Shown here piece by piece: positions 1 through 7,709 of a stretch of DNA of 64,000 bases. The stretch is from assembly GCA_963719285.1 (NCBI GenBank), contig CAVRBO010000004.1, positions 1 to 64,000 of the forward strand. The letters run 5' to 3'. This DNA is from C-114 sp963719285 (lineage in GTDB: Bacteria > Chloroflexota > Limnocylindria > Limnocylindrales > CSP1-4). Numbering within the stretch: the first letter of the stretch is position 1; each line of letters starts with the position of its first letter. The notes below the pieces were generated by a model, which searched no databases, was not told the DNA's origin, and was given only the letters and a program-made list of their open reading frames with translations. The position numbers and the translations under genes are program-made.

Positions 1-96
1 GCGCGCCCGACAGGTGTTGGACGCGCGATAACAGCCTACGAGATGCCGATCGAGGGCCGCGACGAGGGGGTCGCCGCGGCGAGGCGGCTGGCGTGA
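1..96 (+). CDS. 3' end of an unidentified gene
   Basis: An open frame runs from the first base of the window to a TGA at 94-96, encoding 31 residues that end in EGVAAARRLA. The frame is free of stops and has the local GC-rich third positions, so it may be the tail of a gene that starts outside the window. No family can be named from so short a piece, and a chance frame is possible at this GC content. The 135 bases between its stop and the next gene show nothing recognisable. Confidence 0.3.
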   Translation, partial: ARPTGVGRAITAYEMPIEGRDEGVAAARRLA

Positions 97-231
97 CGGA
101 CGCGTCCCAGTACGTCCCCCTCCCGGAGGAGTCGCAACAGCGGAAGGTGGATCTTCCGGCGGCGTGCTTCGTTGCCGGCCACCCTCACCCTCGGCTGCAC
201 CGTCTCCTTCAGAGCCTGCGACACTTGGCCG

Positions 232-635
232 ATGACGACGACGGACGTTACGGGTCGCGTCGTGCGACTGCGACTGGTCTGCGAGGCGCCGCCCACCGGA
301 GTGGGTATCGAGTTCGGACTGCAGGACAAGGCCGCACGCCTCCAGTTGGGCGTCTTCGAGCCGGACGGCGCCCTCCGCTTCGAGGCCGAAGTTCGAGTGG
401 TTCGCGCGCTAGAAGGTGATGTCCGCTTCCGCGGCCCGATCGTCCATGGCCCGTCCAGGTCTCCGTTCCTGTAACCTCTCCTGCCGCGCTGTCGGTTCGC
501 CGGACGTTTCGGATCTTCCGGCTGAAGGTGCCCCTGACCGGAGTCGACGCAGGCGGATCATTCCTCACCGCGCGAGTCCGTGCCACCGGCGGCGGGAGCG
601 TGCCCCTGATCGGTGGCACCTGGACTCCCATCTAG
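232..635 (+). pseudogene. DUF5990 family protein, frameshifted
   Basis: The first part, from ATG 232, reads LRLVCEAPPTGVGIEFGLQD and continues to GPIVHGP, which resembles the start of small DUF5990 proteins. That frame stops at TAA 472-474. The rest of the family pattern (RRTFRIFRLKVPLTGVDAGG, then a C-terminus GGTWTPI) continues one frame over and ends at TAG 633-635. A one-base deletion somewhere around 440-470 joins the two. The function of DUF5990 is unknown. Without the indel the protein would be about 134 residues. It could be a true lesion or a sequencing error. No clear ribosome-binding site precedes ATG 232. Confidence 0.6.
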
Positions 636-660
636 GGCTTGTGGCTCCCGAGCGACGGGC

Positions 661-987
661 GTGACCGAGAGACCCGCTCGCGGTCCTGCCCGACCTCGTC
701 CCCCTGTCGACGGGCGTTCCGCCGATGGTCGTCCGGCCGGACGCGCCACGGTCCGCGAGATTGCGGTCGTGGCGGCGGTCCTCGACGCCGGCTCGGAGAA
801 GGCGGCCGCCCACCGCCTCGGGCTGGCCCACTCGACCGTGAAGCACCACCTGGCGAACGCGCGGACGAAGGTAGGAGCGGCCACGACCGCGCAGCTGGTG
901 TGGATCCTGGCGCCGCGGCTGCCCGAGCCCGGAGGCCCTCCACAGGAGCAATCGAGCAGATTCGAAGAAGCGGAACGCGGGTCGTAG
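661..987 (+). CDS. Small LuxR-type helix-turn-helix protein
   Basis: This predicted 108-residue protein starts at GTG 661. Its C-terminal half carries a LuxR/sigma-region-4-like helix-turn-helix: REIAVVAAVLDAGSEKAAAH, then a turn at RLGLAHSTVKHHLANARTK. The first 35 residues are Arg/Pro-rich and look disordered. There is no receiver or ligand-binding domain, so it is either a stand-alone DNA-binding protein or a remnant of a larger regulator. It follows the DUF5990 stop by 25 bases. The target is unknown. The start is uncertain because the upstream frame is open to 613. Confidence 0.55.
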   Translation: MTERPARGPARPRPPVDGRSADGRPAGRATVREIAVVAAVLDAGSEKAAAHRLGLAHSTVKHHLANARTKVGAATTAQLVWILAPRLPEPGGPPQEQSSRFEEAERGS

Positions 988-1070
988 CGGTATGGTCCGA
1001 GGCAATCCGTCGAGGCGGCGAGCACGATCACGCCGCTCAGGCGGCGCGTAGAGTGAGAGGACCAACGGAC

Positions 1071-1547
1071 ATGGCAGACACGAAGACATCCACGAAGCGA
1101 CGAAGCTCCGCGAAGAACTCCGGCAACGTCCTGAGCGACGAAGAGCGCGCCGCGATGCAGGAGACAGTCCGGGAGCGAAAGAGGGCGGCGAAACTGAGCC
1201 CGGAGGAGGCGCGCGCCGCGGGCGAGGCGGACGTACAGGCCAAGATTGCCGAGATGCCCGACGATGACCGGGCGATCGCGGCGCGGCTGCACGAGCTCGT
1301 CCTGGCCAGCGGACCGGGACTCGTCCCCCGGACCTGGTACGGGATGCCGGCCTACGCCAGGGACGGCAAGGTGATCTGCTTCTTCCAGGCGAAGTCGAAG
1401 TTCAAGGTGCGCTACTCGACCTTCGGCTTCCAGCCCGACGCGTCGATCGACGATGGGGAGTTGTGGCCGGTCGCCTTCGCCGTCACGAGCCTGACGGCGG
1501 CGGGCGAGAAGCGGATCGCGGAGCTGGTCAAGAAGGCCGCGGGCTGA
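1071..1547 (+). CDS. DUF1801-like protein with charged N-terminal tail
   Basis: This 158-residue protein has a Lys/Arg/Glu-rich N-terminal half (residues 1-80), likely helical. The compact C-terminal half includes PRTWYGMPAYARDGKVICFF and KFKVRYSTFGF, the pattern of DUF1801 (YdhG/iron-chaperone-like fold) proteins. These are small cytoplasmic proteins without an assigned reaction. GAGAGG about nine bases before ATG 1071 supports the start. The gene lies 7 bases upstream of a second DUF1801-type gene, so the two are probably cotranscribed. Confidence 0.7.
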   Translation: MADTKTSTKRRSSAKNSGNVLSDEERAAMQETVRERKRAAKLSPEEARAAGEADVQAKIAEMPDDDRAIAARLHELVLASGPGLVPRTWYGMPAYARDGKVICFFQAKSKFKVRYSTFGFQPDASIDDGELWPVAFAVTSLTAAGEKRIAELVKKAAG

Positions 1548-1554
1548 TTGAAGC

Positions 1555-1932
1555 ATGACGAGTCGAACAAACCAGTTGGACGAGCTCATCGCCTCGAACC
1601 CTGGCTGGAAGGGCGAGATGGTGGCTCGGCTCCGTGCGGCGATCCATGCCGCAGATCCCGAAATCGTCGAGACGTGGAAGTGGGTCTCGGCGAAGCTCCC
1701 GGGGACGCCCTGCTTCGAACACGACGGCATCGTGTGCCACGTCAATGTCCTCAAGGAGCGGGTCCGCCTCACGATGAGTGACGGCGCGGCACTGCCCGAC
1801 CCGCACCACCTCTTCAACGCGTACCCCGACAGCAGCCGGCGGCGCGGCATCGACTGGTATGAGGGTGACGTGTTCGATACGGCGGCGGTCGAGGCCATCG
1901 TTCGCGCCGGCGTGGCGAAGCGCCAGGCGTAG
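1555..1932 (+). CDS. DUF1801 domain protein
   Basis: This 125-residue protein has the DUF1801 pattern: an N-terminal helix pair (LDELIASNPGWKGEMVARLR), then ETWKWVSAKLPGTPCFEHDGIVCHVNVLKERVRLTM and a C-terminal helix. The fold resembles frataxin-like YdhG proteins, but no activity is established. ATG 1555 begins 7 bases after the preceding related gene. The two are probably paralogues in one transcript, though their similarity is modest. Confidence 0.75.
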   Translation: MTSRTNQLDELIASNPGWKGEMVARLRAAIHAADPEIVETWKWVSAKLPGTPCFEHDGIVCHVNVLKERVRLTMSDGAALPDPHHLFNAYPDSSRRRGIDWYEGDVFDTAAVEAIVRAGVAKRQA

Positions 1933-2024
1933 CTGACGCCGCCTCGGGCAACGAGCGGGATTGCTGCCGGGTCCGCGTATGCTGGTCGCCCGCTACCCCA
2001 GAAACCCCTGAGGAGGGACGTTCG

Positions 2025-2216
2025 ATGGATCGGACTCGGCTAGGACGCGCGGCGATGGCGCTCGGGTTGCTGGCCGCTCTCCTGTTCGGGCTTGGGGCAC
2101 TCGCCACCCTGTCGGCCGATCTCTCCGTACTCGCGCTCGCCAGGTTCGCGCTGTTCGGCTTCATGTTCTGGGCGCTCGCATGGACTGCCCAAGCGGCTGC
2201 GCGCAACTCGGAGTAA
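2025..2216 (+). CDS. Small two-helix membrane protein
   Basis: This 63-residue protein has two hydrophobic segments (about residues 10-30 and 34-56) separated by a short polar loop, with Arg residues at the N-terminus. A strong ribosome-binding site (GAGGAGGG, 7-8 bases ahead) precedes ATG 2025. Together with its GC-rich third positions, this makes it a credible gene. No family is recognised. It is likely inserted in the cytoplasmic membrane. The next 147 bases, to the end of the convergent reductase gene, hold only GC-rich inverted segments. Confidence 0.6.
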   Translation: MDRTRLGRAAMALGLLAALLFGLGALATLSADLSVLALARFALFGFMFWALAWTAQAAARNSE

Positions 2217-2363
2217 CGGCGGGCCCGGCCTCGGCCGCTCCACTGGCCAGCCGTGGCCTGGCGAAATCGTGGGCGCCGGCCCGGAGCCAACGAGATTGGT
2301 CGCTGAGCGCGAGCTAAGTCTCGGAGGCCGGGTGGCGAGGTAGCCCGCCGGCGACGCGACCCC

Positions 2364-2945
2364 TCAGGCCCTTGTGGGCCGATAGATGGCCATCAGCACA
2401 CCCTTGCTCGTGGTGCTGCTCTCGACCAGGCGGAGCGACGCCGCGGCGCCGTCGGTGAACAATCGCCGTCCGCTGCCCAGCACCAGCGGGTGGATCATCA
2501 GCAGGTACTCGTCGATCAGGTCGGCGACCATCAGTGATCGGATCAGCACGCCGCTCCCCATGATCACGAGGTTCGTACCCGAGCTTCGCCGTAGGTTCGC
2601 GACAGCGGCCGGAACGTCGCCGCGCAGCAGCGTCGAGTTCGGCCACCCGAGCGTTGCCGCGGGGTTGCTCGAAGCGACGTACTTGCGTGCGCTGCTCAGC
2701 GCGTCCTTGAACGGGCCGCCCTGCGCGTCCCAGGATGCCAACACCTCTTCGTAAGTGCGGCGGCCGAACAGGAAGGCACGGTCCTCGCCCATCCGTTCGC
2801 CCATCTTGGCGGCCATCGCCTCATCGGCGAATGGGATCGCCCAGCCACCATGCATGAACCCATCGCGCGGGTCCTCGTCGGGGCGGCCGGGCCCCTGCAT
2901 GACGCCGTCAAGCGTCACGCTGTTCATCACGAGGATTCGACCCAT
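2364..2945 (-). CDS. RibD/dihydrofolate-reductase-like family protein
   Basis: This 193-residue cytoplasmic protein has the RibD C-terminal/DHFR fold signature: N-terminal MGRILVMNSVTLDGVMQGPG, central FLFGRRTYEEVLASW, then LVIMGSGVLIRSLM and a C-terminal HPLVLGSGRRLF. Members are predicted NADPH-dependent reductases of unknown substrate and are common as single genes in soil bacteria. AAAGGAG lies 6 bases before ATG 2945, which fixes the start. The gene is read leftward and diverges from the 3071 gene. Confidence 0.85.
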   Translation of the reverse strand: MGRILVMNSVTLDGVMQGPGRPDEDPRDGFMHGGWAIPFADEAMAAKMGERMGEDRAFLFGRRTYEEVLASWDAQGGPFKDALSSARKYVASSNPAATLGWPNSTLLRGDVPAAVANLRRSSGTNLVIMGSGVLIRSLMVADLIDEYLLMIHPLVLGSGRRLFTDGAAASLRLVESSTTSKGVLMAIYRPTRA

Positions 2946-3070
2946 GCCGTCTCCTTTCCTCGCCGCGAACCAGCGACACATCCCGGTGTGCGCCGGCTGG
3001 CGCATCCAACTGCTCCGTGCATGAAGGGGGCATGCTCCCATCAGAACCGGCATGGAGTGGGAGACAAACC

Positions 3071-3532
3071 GTGCACCTGCGAGGCATCCACTATGACGTC
3101 GGAACCGAGACCCTCGACGGCTCACTGACTCGCCCAATCCTCACCGACCAGGAGATCGAGCGCGACATCGGCGACATCGCAGCAGGTCTGCACGCCAATG
3201 CCATTCGGATCACCAGCGGGGAGATTGGCCGCCTCGCGTCGGCCGGCGAGGTCGCGGTGCGACGGGGCCTCGAGGTCTGGCTCTCGCCGATGATCCCCAA
3301 CGCCGACGCCTCGACAACCCTAACGCGTGTCGCGGAGACGGCGCAGGTCGCCGAGGAACTGCGCCGTAACGGGCACGCAGTCGTCGTCGTCGTCGGCTGT
3401 GAACTTTCGGTGTTCATGGCCGGCATCCTGCCCGGCGCGACGCACGGCGATCGGCTGACGCCCGCCGGACCGGATCCACATCATCAAGAAGCTACGAGCC
3501 GGAGGGGAATCCCGCGAACCGGATGGGGCTGA
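3071..3532 (+). CDS. Truncated TIM-barrel-like conserved protein
   Basis: From GTG 3071 (GGGAGA 7 bases upstream) the frame reads HLRGIHYDVGTETLDGS, later LEVWLSPMIPNADASTTL and VVVGCELSVFMAGILPGAT. This resembles a conserved actinobacterial/Chloroflexota hypothetical family with a glycosidase-like barrel, sometimes labelled abortive infection protein. As I recall that family runs to about 300 residues. Here similarity ends near residue 125, and the frame closes after an unrelated Arg/Pro-rich tail at 153 residues. The gene has probably lost its C-terminal half by deletion or frameshift. The family name is from memory and is uncertain. Confidence 0.5.
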   Translation: MHLRGIHYDVGTETLDGSLTRPILTDQEIERDIGDIAAGLHANAIRITSGEIGRLASAGEVAVRRGLEVWLSPMIPNADASTTLTRVAETAQVAEELRRNGHAVVVVVGCELSVFMAGILPGATHGDRLTPAGPDPHHQEATSRRGIPRTGWG

Positions 3533-3678
3533 TGGCTGTCCTGCGCGAAGGGATGCCCGAGCTGTGGCCGGGCGGCCTGTTTCGGCGAGATACGCCGACG
3601 ATCCGACTGGCGATCCCGGAGCGATGGATCCAGTTTCTCGGCGGCCCAACGGTCGCCACTCAAGGACCTGAAACGTGA
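3532..3678 (+). CDS. Short overlapping ORF, 48 residues, unknown
   Basis: ATG 3532 overlaps the TGA of the truncated upstream gene (TGATG). The frame runs 48 codons to a TGA that overlaps the GTG start of the next gene. It reads MAVLREGMPELWPGGLFRR and ends FLGGPTVATQGPET. The tight overlaps at both ends suggest translational coupling. It may instead be the surviving C-terminus of a gene whose middle was deleted. No family is recognised. Confidence 0.35.
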   Translation: MAVLREGMPELWPGGLFRRDTPTIRLAIPERWIQFLGGPTVATQGPET

Positions 3679-4034
3679 CGACGCCCAGATCCGATTCGGG
3701 GCTCCAGCCGTCGATCGAACTCCTCTGGTTCCGGGACTGCCCGAACCACCTGACCGCTCGCCGGATGCTCATCGACCTGATGACCACGATCGTCCCGAGG
3801 GCGGTCATCGTGTCGATCGACGCCACCGATCCATCGGTGGCCGCCTCGTTGCATTTTCCTGGCTCACCGACCATTCGCGTCGACGGGATCGACGTCGACC
3901 CGTCCTACAGCGATCCGGGTGATTACACGCCGCGCTGCCGGCTCTACCGGACGGCTGCCGGCCTGCGCGGACTTCCTGATATGGAATGGGTCCGGTCGGC
4001 CCTGGAACACGCGGTGGCCCGGCGGGCCCTGTGA
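3675..4034 (+). CDS. Thioredoxin-like protein with CPNH motif
   Basis: This 119-residue protein begins at GTG 3675. A beta strand and motif IELLWFRDCPNHLTARRML open the fold, then HFPGSPTIRVDGIDVDP supplies the cis-proline loop (SPT) expected of thioredoxin folds, and YRTAAGLRGLPDMEWVRSAL closes it. Similar proteins occur beside mercury or heavy-metal genes and are often annotated as alkylmercury-lyase-like or thioredoxin family. Only one Cys of a CxxC pair is present (CPNH), so it is not a standard disulfide oxidoreductase. No mer genes are nearby. Confidence 0.6.
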   Translation: MTTPRSDSGLQPSIELLWFRDCPNHLTARRMLIDLMTTIVPRAVIVSIDATDPSVAASLHFPGSPTIRVDGIDVDPSYSDPGDYTPRCRLYRTAAGLRGLPDMEWVRSALEHAVARRAL

Positions 4035-4116
4035 TGAGAGCAAAGGCCCAGGCGGGCTTCGTGGCCGGGGCAGAACCGGAATGGCCTGAACGCAGACGCA
4101 CCCCACCGAGCAGAAT

Positions 4117-4545
4117 GTGATCGTGGCCCAACAAGATGTCGCGATCATCATTACGCGCCAGTTCGTCGAGGGGTTGTCGGTAGCTGCGCTGGTCGTCGAT
4201 GGCCGAGGGGACACGCTCTTCTTCAACGAACCCGCCGAGCGGATCTTTGGCCGTCGCTTTGACGAGGTAGATGCGCTTCGGTTCGACGAGCGCGCGGCCA
4301 TCCTTGCGCCACGTGGCGATGACGGTCAGCCGATGCCCGTCGACCAACTTCCAGGCATGGTCGCGATGCGGGAGCTCCGACCGGTCCACGCGTCGTTCCA
4401 AATGAGTGGTCTCGACGGGATCCTGCGGCCCATCGAGGCGACTGCGATCCCGCTCACGGATGCGGGCGGTCGTGTGATCGGCGCCCTGGTCCTCCTGTGG
4501 CCGCAGGCTCACGACGGGGCCCCGCCGCTGCCGGCGAGATCTTGA
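4117..4545 (+). CDS. PAS domain protein
   Basis: This 142-residue protein is essentially one PAS sensor fold: FVEGLSVAALVVDGRGDTLFFNEPAERIFG near residues 16-45, and a C-terminal strand pair GILRPIEATAIPLTDAGGRVIGALVLLW. There is no kinase, GGDEF or HTH output domain, so it may signal by protein contact. GTG 4117 is the chosen start. The stop overlaps the TTG start of the downstream metallo-hydrolase (TTGA), which suggests translational coupling and a shared role, perhaps sensing for that enzyme. The ligand is unknown. Confidence 0.7.
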   Translation: MIVAQQDVAIIITRQFVEGLSVAALVVDGRGDTLFFNEPAERIFGRRFDEVDALRFDERAAILAPRGDDGQPMPVDQLPGMVAMRELRPVHASFQMSGLDGILRPIEATAIPLTDAGGRVIGALVLLWPQAHDGAPPLPARS

Positions 4546-5366
4546 GGGTCACGGTCTGGGGGTCGCGTGGTTCGATCGCCAGCGCGGGCCCGGAGACGCT
4601 CCGTTACGGTGGCAATACGGCGTGCCTCACCGTCGAGGACGGCAACGATGCGGTGATCGTGCTGGATGCCGGGACCGGGCTACGGCGCGCTGGTCTGGCT
4701 CTCGCCGGCGATGGTCGGGTGGTGCACCTGCTCATCACCCACCTTCACATGGACCACATCCAGGGTCTTGGCTTCTTCCGGCCGCTGTTCGAGCCCGGTC
4801 GTGAGATCCACATCTGGGGTCCTCGGTCGGCCACGGAGAACCTCCGGGCGCGTTTGACGCGGTACCTCTCACCGCCGCTGTTTCCGGTGCGTCTTCGCGA
4901 CCTGCCGTCGTCGGTCGAGCTGCACGATGTGCCGCCCGCCTGGAGCATCGGTGCCGTCCGTGTGTCGGCGACGACAGTCATCCATCCAGGCCCGACCGTC
5001 GGCTATGGTCTCACCGCTGCTCGGAGGACGGTCGCGTACCTGCCCGACCACGAACCGGCCCTCGGCGGGCGGCTCGAGGACGCCGCCTGGACGTCCGGCC
5101 ACGATCTCGCGGCGGGCGCAGACCTGCTCATCCATGACGCCCAGTACACCTCAGATGAGTACCGGCAGCGGGTCGGCTGGGGACACAGTTCGGTCGAACA
5201 CGCCGCGTCGCTCGCAGATCTCGCCAGGGTCGAACGACTCGTCCTCTTCCACCACGAACCCGACCATGACGACGCAACGATCGATCGCATGGTCGACGAG
5301 GCGAGGTCGCTCCGCCTCAGGGGAGATGCCGTCGGCGCTCGGGAGGGAATGACGATCGACCTCTGA
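4542..5366 (+). CDS. Metallo-beta-lactamase fold hydrolase
   Basis: This 274-residue protein starts at TTG 4542. Starting there gives RVTVWGSRGSIASAGPETLR followed by YGGNTACL, the conserved opening of MBL-fold phosphodiesterase-like proteins. The metal-binding motif THLHMDHIQG (HxHxDH) is intact, and later metal ligands are plausible in YLPDHEP, IHDAQYT, GWGHSS and FHHEPDHDD. These motifs match the RNase Z/PhnP-like branch. The substrate is unknown. The gene overlaps the PAS gene by 4 bases. Confidence 0.85.
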   Translation: MRVTVWGSRGSIASAGPETLRYGGNTACLTVEDGNDAVIVLDAGTGLRRAGLALAGDGRVVHLLITHLHMDHIQGLGFFRPLFEPGREIHIWGPRSATENLRARLTRYLSPPLFPVRLRDLPSSVELHDVPPAWSIGAVRVSATTVIHPGPTVGYGLTAARRTVAYLPDHEPALGGRLEDAAWTSGHDLAAGADLLIHDAQYTSDEYRQRVGWGHSSVEHAASLADLARVERLVLFHHEPDHDDATIDRMVDEARSLRLRGDAVGAREGMTIDL

Positions 5367-5382
5367 TTGCCGTGACACGGGG

Positions 5383-5562
5383 TCAGAGCTTTCGGTCAGT
5401 CCGAGGTTGAGCGATAGGTCGCATCGTGCGGACCAGGCAGGTGGCCGTCGGGGCCGCCAGGGCGAACGCGGCGGCTGGGAACGCTACCCCTGCTGCGGAG
5501 CCCACCTGGGGGAGGCCATCGAAGACACCCCAGGCGACGCCGGCCTCTGCTATCGCTCCCAT
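5383..5562 (-). CDS. Possible small membrane protein, 59 residues
   Basis: In an otherwise empty 350-base gap, a leftward frame from ATG 5562 encodes a largely hydrophobic peptide (MGAIAEAGVAWGVFDGLPQV, then AGVAFPAAAFALAAPTATCL) ending at TGA 5383-5385. One or two membrane segments are possible. There is no strong ribosome-binding site and no family match, so it may be a chance frame. The remainder of 5563-5718 shows nothing. Confidence 0.25.
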   Translation of the reverse strand: MGAIAEAGVAWGVFDGLPQVGSAAGVAFPAAAFALAAPTATCLVRTMRPIAQPRTDRKL

Positions 5563-5718
5563 TTCGCAGTGCCACAGATCGTCGAGACAGACCTCGCGAA
5601 ACGGTCTCGATCGGGCTCCAGGAGCATTGACGATGGACCCGGAAGCGACGGGGAGTCACGACCACGACCCGGACACGACGGGGATCGCGCGACCTCGTAT
5701 CCGTGCTTGACTATGCCA

Positions 5719-6177
5719 TCATTTTGGCTGTGTCGCCCTAGCTTCGAGGATCGACTTCAGACGCGCGAGATCCTTGCCGTTTGCGCGTCGCATCGCGCCG
5801 GCCATCAGCGGCGCCGCCAACCCCGAGAATCCGGACGGCTCGCCTCGATTGCGCAGGGTCATCCGCGTCCCCCCGCCCGGCTCGTCCCGCCACGTGTAGG
5901 TCGTCTCCATCGCGAACGGGCCATCGGCCGTGCTCATCACGAAGCGCTCGCCCGGGATCGACTCCCTCACCTCATAGACGTACGCGATGGTCCGGCCGAG
6001 GAAGCGAGCGACGAAGGCGATCCTAGAGCCCACTGTGGCTGGCTTCGGCGTGTTCCATTCAACCGACTTGATGTTCTGATACCAGGTCGTGGCATTGTCG
6101 GCATTCGCCGCGAAGGCGGCCACCTCGGCACGAGGGCGCGCGATGACGATCTCGGTTTCGACATCGACAGTGCTCAC
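5719..6177 (-). CDS. SRPBCC (START-like) protein
   Basis: This 152-residue protein has the polyketide-cyclase/START-like fold: N-terminal VDVETEIVIARPRAEVAAFA, central WNTPKPATVGSRIAFVARF, a strand TYTWRDEPGGGTRMTLRNRG, and a C-terminal helix with AMRRANGKDLARLKSILE. These proteins bind small hydrophobic ligands, and the ligand here is unknown. It is the last gene of a leftward three-gene operon (ArsR, SRPBCC, SRPBCC) and overlaps the upstream SRPBCC gene by 4 bases. Confidence 0.8.
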   Translation of the reverse strand: MSTVDVETEIVIARPRAEVAAFAANADNATTWYQNIKSVEWNTPKPATVGSRIAFVARFLGRTIAYVYEVRESIPGERFVMSTADGPFAMETTYTWRDEPGGGTRMTLRNRGEPSGFSGLAAPLMAGAMRRANGKDLARLKSILEARATQPK

Positions 6178-6662
6178 GGCAAGACCTCAGCAATATCCGA
6201 TCGGTTGGCAATCGGACCTTCACCCAACGGGTCCTGCCCAGGGTCGCCGCCACTCGCCGCGATGACCACCCGGCCAAGGTAGTGCCGCCAGCCCGCGGCG
6301 TGCTCGTCACGGCTCGACTGCGTCGGGAGACCCCGATGGACGAGTCGGACGATCGTTTCCTCGCCGTCCGGAGTGAAGGTCACTTCGACCGTTGTCGAGC
6401 CGGGAGGCACCTCGGCGTTTCCCACCCACCCCCAGGTAAAGACGATCCGGCGCGGCGGTTCGACCACGAGATAGACGCCCTCGACGACCGCCTGACCGGG
6501 CATGTGGACCCGGTAGATGCCACCCGGGCGTGGGTCAAGCTCCGCGTCCTCGCCCTGCCAGCGGCGGTACAGCGTCGGATCGGTGAAGAACGCGAAGATG
6601 GTGTCGGGACGGGCGCGTACCCGCGATTCGAGTTCCAACCCGAACAAGGGATCGACTGTCAT
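6174..6662 (-). CDS. SRPBCC / AHSA1-type protein
   Basis: This 162-residue AHSA1-like member reads LELESRVRARPDTIFAFFTD, then YRRWQGEDAELDPRPGGIYR and RIVFTWGWVGNAEVPPGSTT, closing with LVHRGLPTQSSRDEHAAGWR. That is the typical activator-of-Hsp90-ATPase-homologue pattern seen beside ArsR regulators. It overlaps both neighbours by 4 bases, so the operon is translationally coupled. The ligand is unknown. Confidence 0.85.
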   Translation of the reverse strand: MTVDPLFGLELESRVRARPDTIFAFFTDPTLYRRWQGEDAELDPRPGGIYRVHMPGQAVVEGVYLVVEPPRRIVFTWGWVGNAEVPPGSTTVEVTFTPDGEETIVRLVHRGLPTQSSRDEHAAGWRHYLGRVVIAASGGDPGQDPLGEGPIANRSDIAEVLP

Positions 6663-6973
6663 GATGCGCCCCTTGTCTCTTCAGCCTCGGCGAGGAGACG
6701 AAGTGTGTCGAGGTCGGACGCCCACATCGATCGGATGACCTCCGCCAACGGGCCGAGCGCCCGCTGGTCCGCCAGATACAGCCGGCGGGTGCCGACCCGT
6801 CGTTCCGTGACCGCCCCGGATCGGCGCAGGACGGCGAGGTTCTGCGAGATCGCCGGCCAGCTCACGCTGAAGTGCGCAGCGATCTCGCCGGCCGACAACT
6901 CGTGCTCCCAGATGAGCCCGAGGATCGCGCAGCGACGCGGACTTGCGACGGCCTTGAGCAGGGCTGAGTCCAT
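6659..6973 (-). CDS. ArsR-type winged-helix repressor
   Basis: This 104-residue regulator has the ArsR fold: LLKAVASPRRCAILGLIWEH, recognition helix region FSVSWPAISQNLAVLRRSGA and wing VTERRVGTRRLY. No Cys metal site is seen, so it is probably not an arsenic sensor. It belongs to the ArsR branch paired with SRPBCC genes. ATG 6973 is preferred over ATG 7009, because the longer form would run through an operator-like palindrome at 6984-6999. It probably represses both its own operon and the divergent SRPBCC gene at 7077. Confidence 0.8.
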   Translation of the reverse strand: MDSALLKAVASPRRCAILGLIWEHELSAGEIAAHFSVSWPAISQNLAVLRRSGAVTERRVGTRRLYLADQRALGPLAEVIRSMWASDLDTLRLLAEAEETRGAS

Positions 6974-6983
6974 GCACCGAAAA

Positions 6984-7058
6984 TTAAGGCATTGCTTCAG
7001 CATTGACAAGGCTCTGGCCGCAGGTCATCGTTAAGCACATACTTAAGGAGTCCCTTAG
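6984..7058. promoter_or_regulatory. Three operator-like inverted repeats (TTAAG-N6-CTTAA)
   Basis: The divergent gap holds three inverted repeats with identical six-base spacers: TTAAG-GCATTG-CTTCA (6984-6999), TTAAG-CACATA-CTTAA (7031-7046, perfect) and TTAAG-GAGTCC-CTTAG (7043-7058, sharing bases with the second). They flank the promoter region between the ArsR operon and the 7077 gene, as expected for binding sites of the adjacent ArsR-type repressor. Binding is inferred. Confidence 0.6.
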
Positions 7059-7076
7059 ACCCTGAGGAGGATGGCG

Positions 7077-7511
7077 ATGAACGGACCGATGCTGTTCGCC
7101 GTCGAAGTGGATGCCGACGCCGAGTCGATCTACGGGGCGATCTCGACCGAGGCGGGCGAGGCCGCGTTCTGGACCTCGGACCTGGACCTTGAACCGGTCA
7201 TCGGGTCCATCGCTCGCTTCGGGTTCCCCGGGGCGCCGGTCGATCTCCGGATGCGCATCGACGCGCTCGAACCAGGACGGTTGGTGCGCTGGAGCTGCCT
7301 CGGCGACTTCCCGTACTGGGCGGGGACGACGGTGACCTGGGAACTGGCGCCAGCGACCATCGGCGGCACGACAGTGCTCTTCCGCCAGGACGGCTGGCCA
7401 GACGACTATCCTGAGCTGGAGTACGCGAAGGTCAGCTACACCTGGGCTCGGATCCTCGGCGCCCTCAAGGCATTTGCTGAGACTGGAGTCAGCCAACCGT
7501 TCCTTGGTTGA
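7077..7511 (+). CDS. SRPBCC protein divergent from ArsR operon
   Basis: This 144-residue START-like protein reads LFAVEVDADAESIYGAISTE, central IGSIARFGFPGAPVDLRMRI, then RLVRWSCLGDFPYWAGTTVT, with a C-terminal helix around YTWARILGALKAFAETG. GAGGAGG (7064-7070) sits 6 bases before ATG 7077 and would touch the alternative ATG at 7071, so 7077 is chosen. It is probably regulated from the TTAAG palindromes just upstream. The ligand is unknown. Confidence 0.8.
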   Translation: MNGPMLFAVEVDADAESIYGAISTEAGEAAFWTSDLDLEPVIGSIARFGFPGAPVDLRMRIDALEPGRLVRWSCLGDFPYWAGTTVTWELAPATIGGTTVLFRQDGWPDDYPELEYAKVSYTWARILGALKAFAETGVSQPFLG

Positions 7512-7709
7512 GTTCATGCTGACTCCGTCGCACGCGCGAGAGCGACATGTCGAAGTCGCGTGGAGGGTCCAGGGGATCACTGCTGGCGTCCGAGCCGGCT
7601 GACGTACCCAGACCAGACAGGACGGGACGCTCCCGCAAGTGTGCTGCGACGGGATGCGGTATAGACGCCCGACCAAGGCCCCAGGCCCGAGGCCGTCTGG
7701 GATCCGAGG

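Noticed and set aside
2025..2216. Toxin of a type I toxin-antitoxin pair
   Set aside because: The peptide is small and hydrophobic, but no antisense RNA promoter or direct repeat is visible. It is left as an unknown membrane protein.
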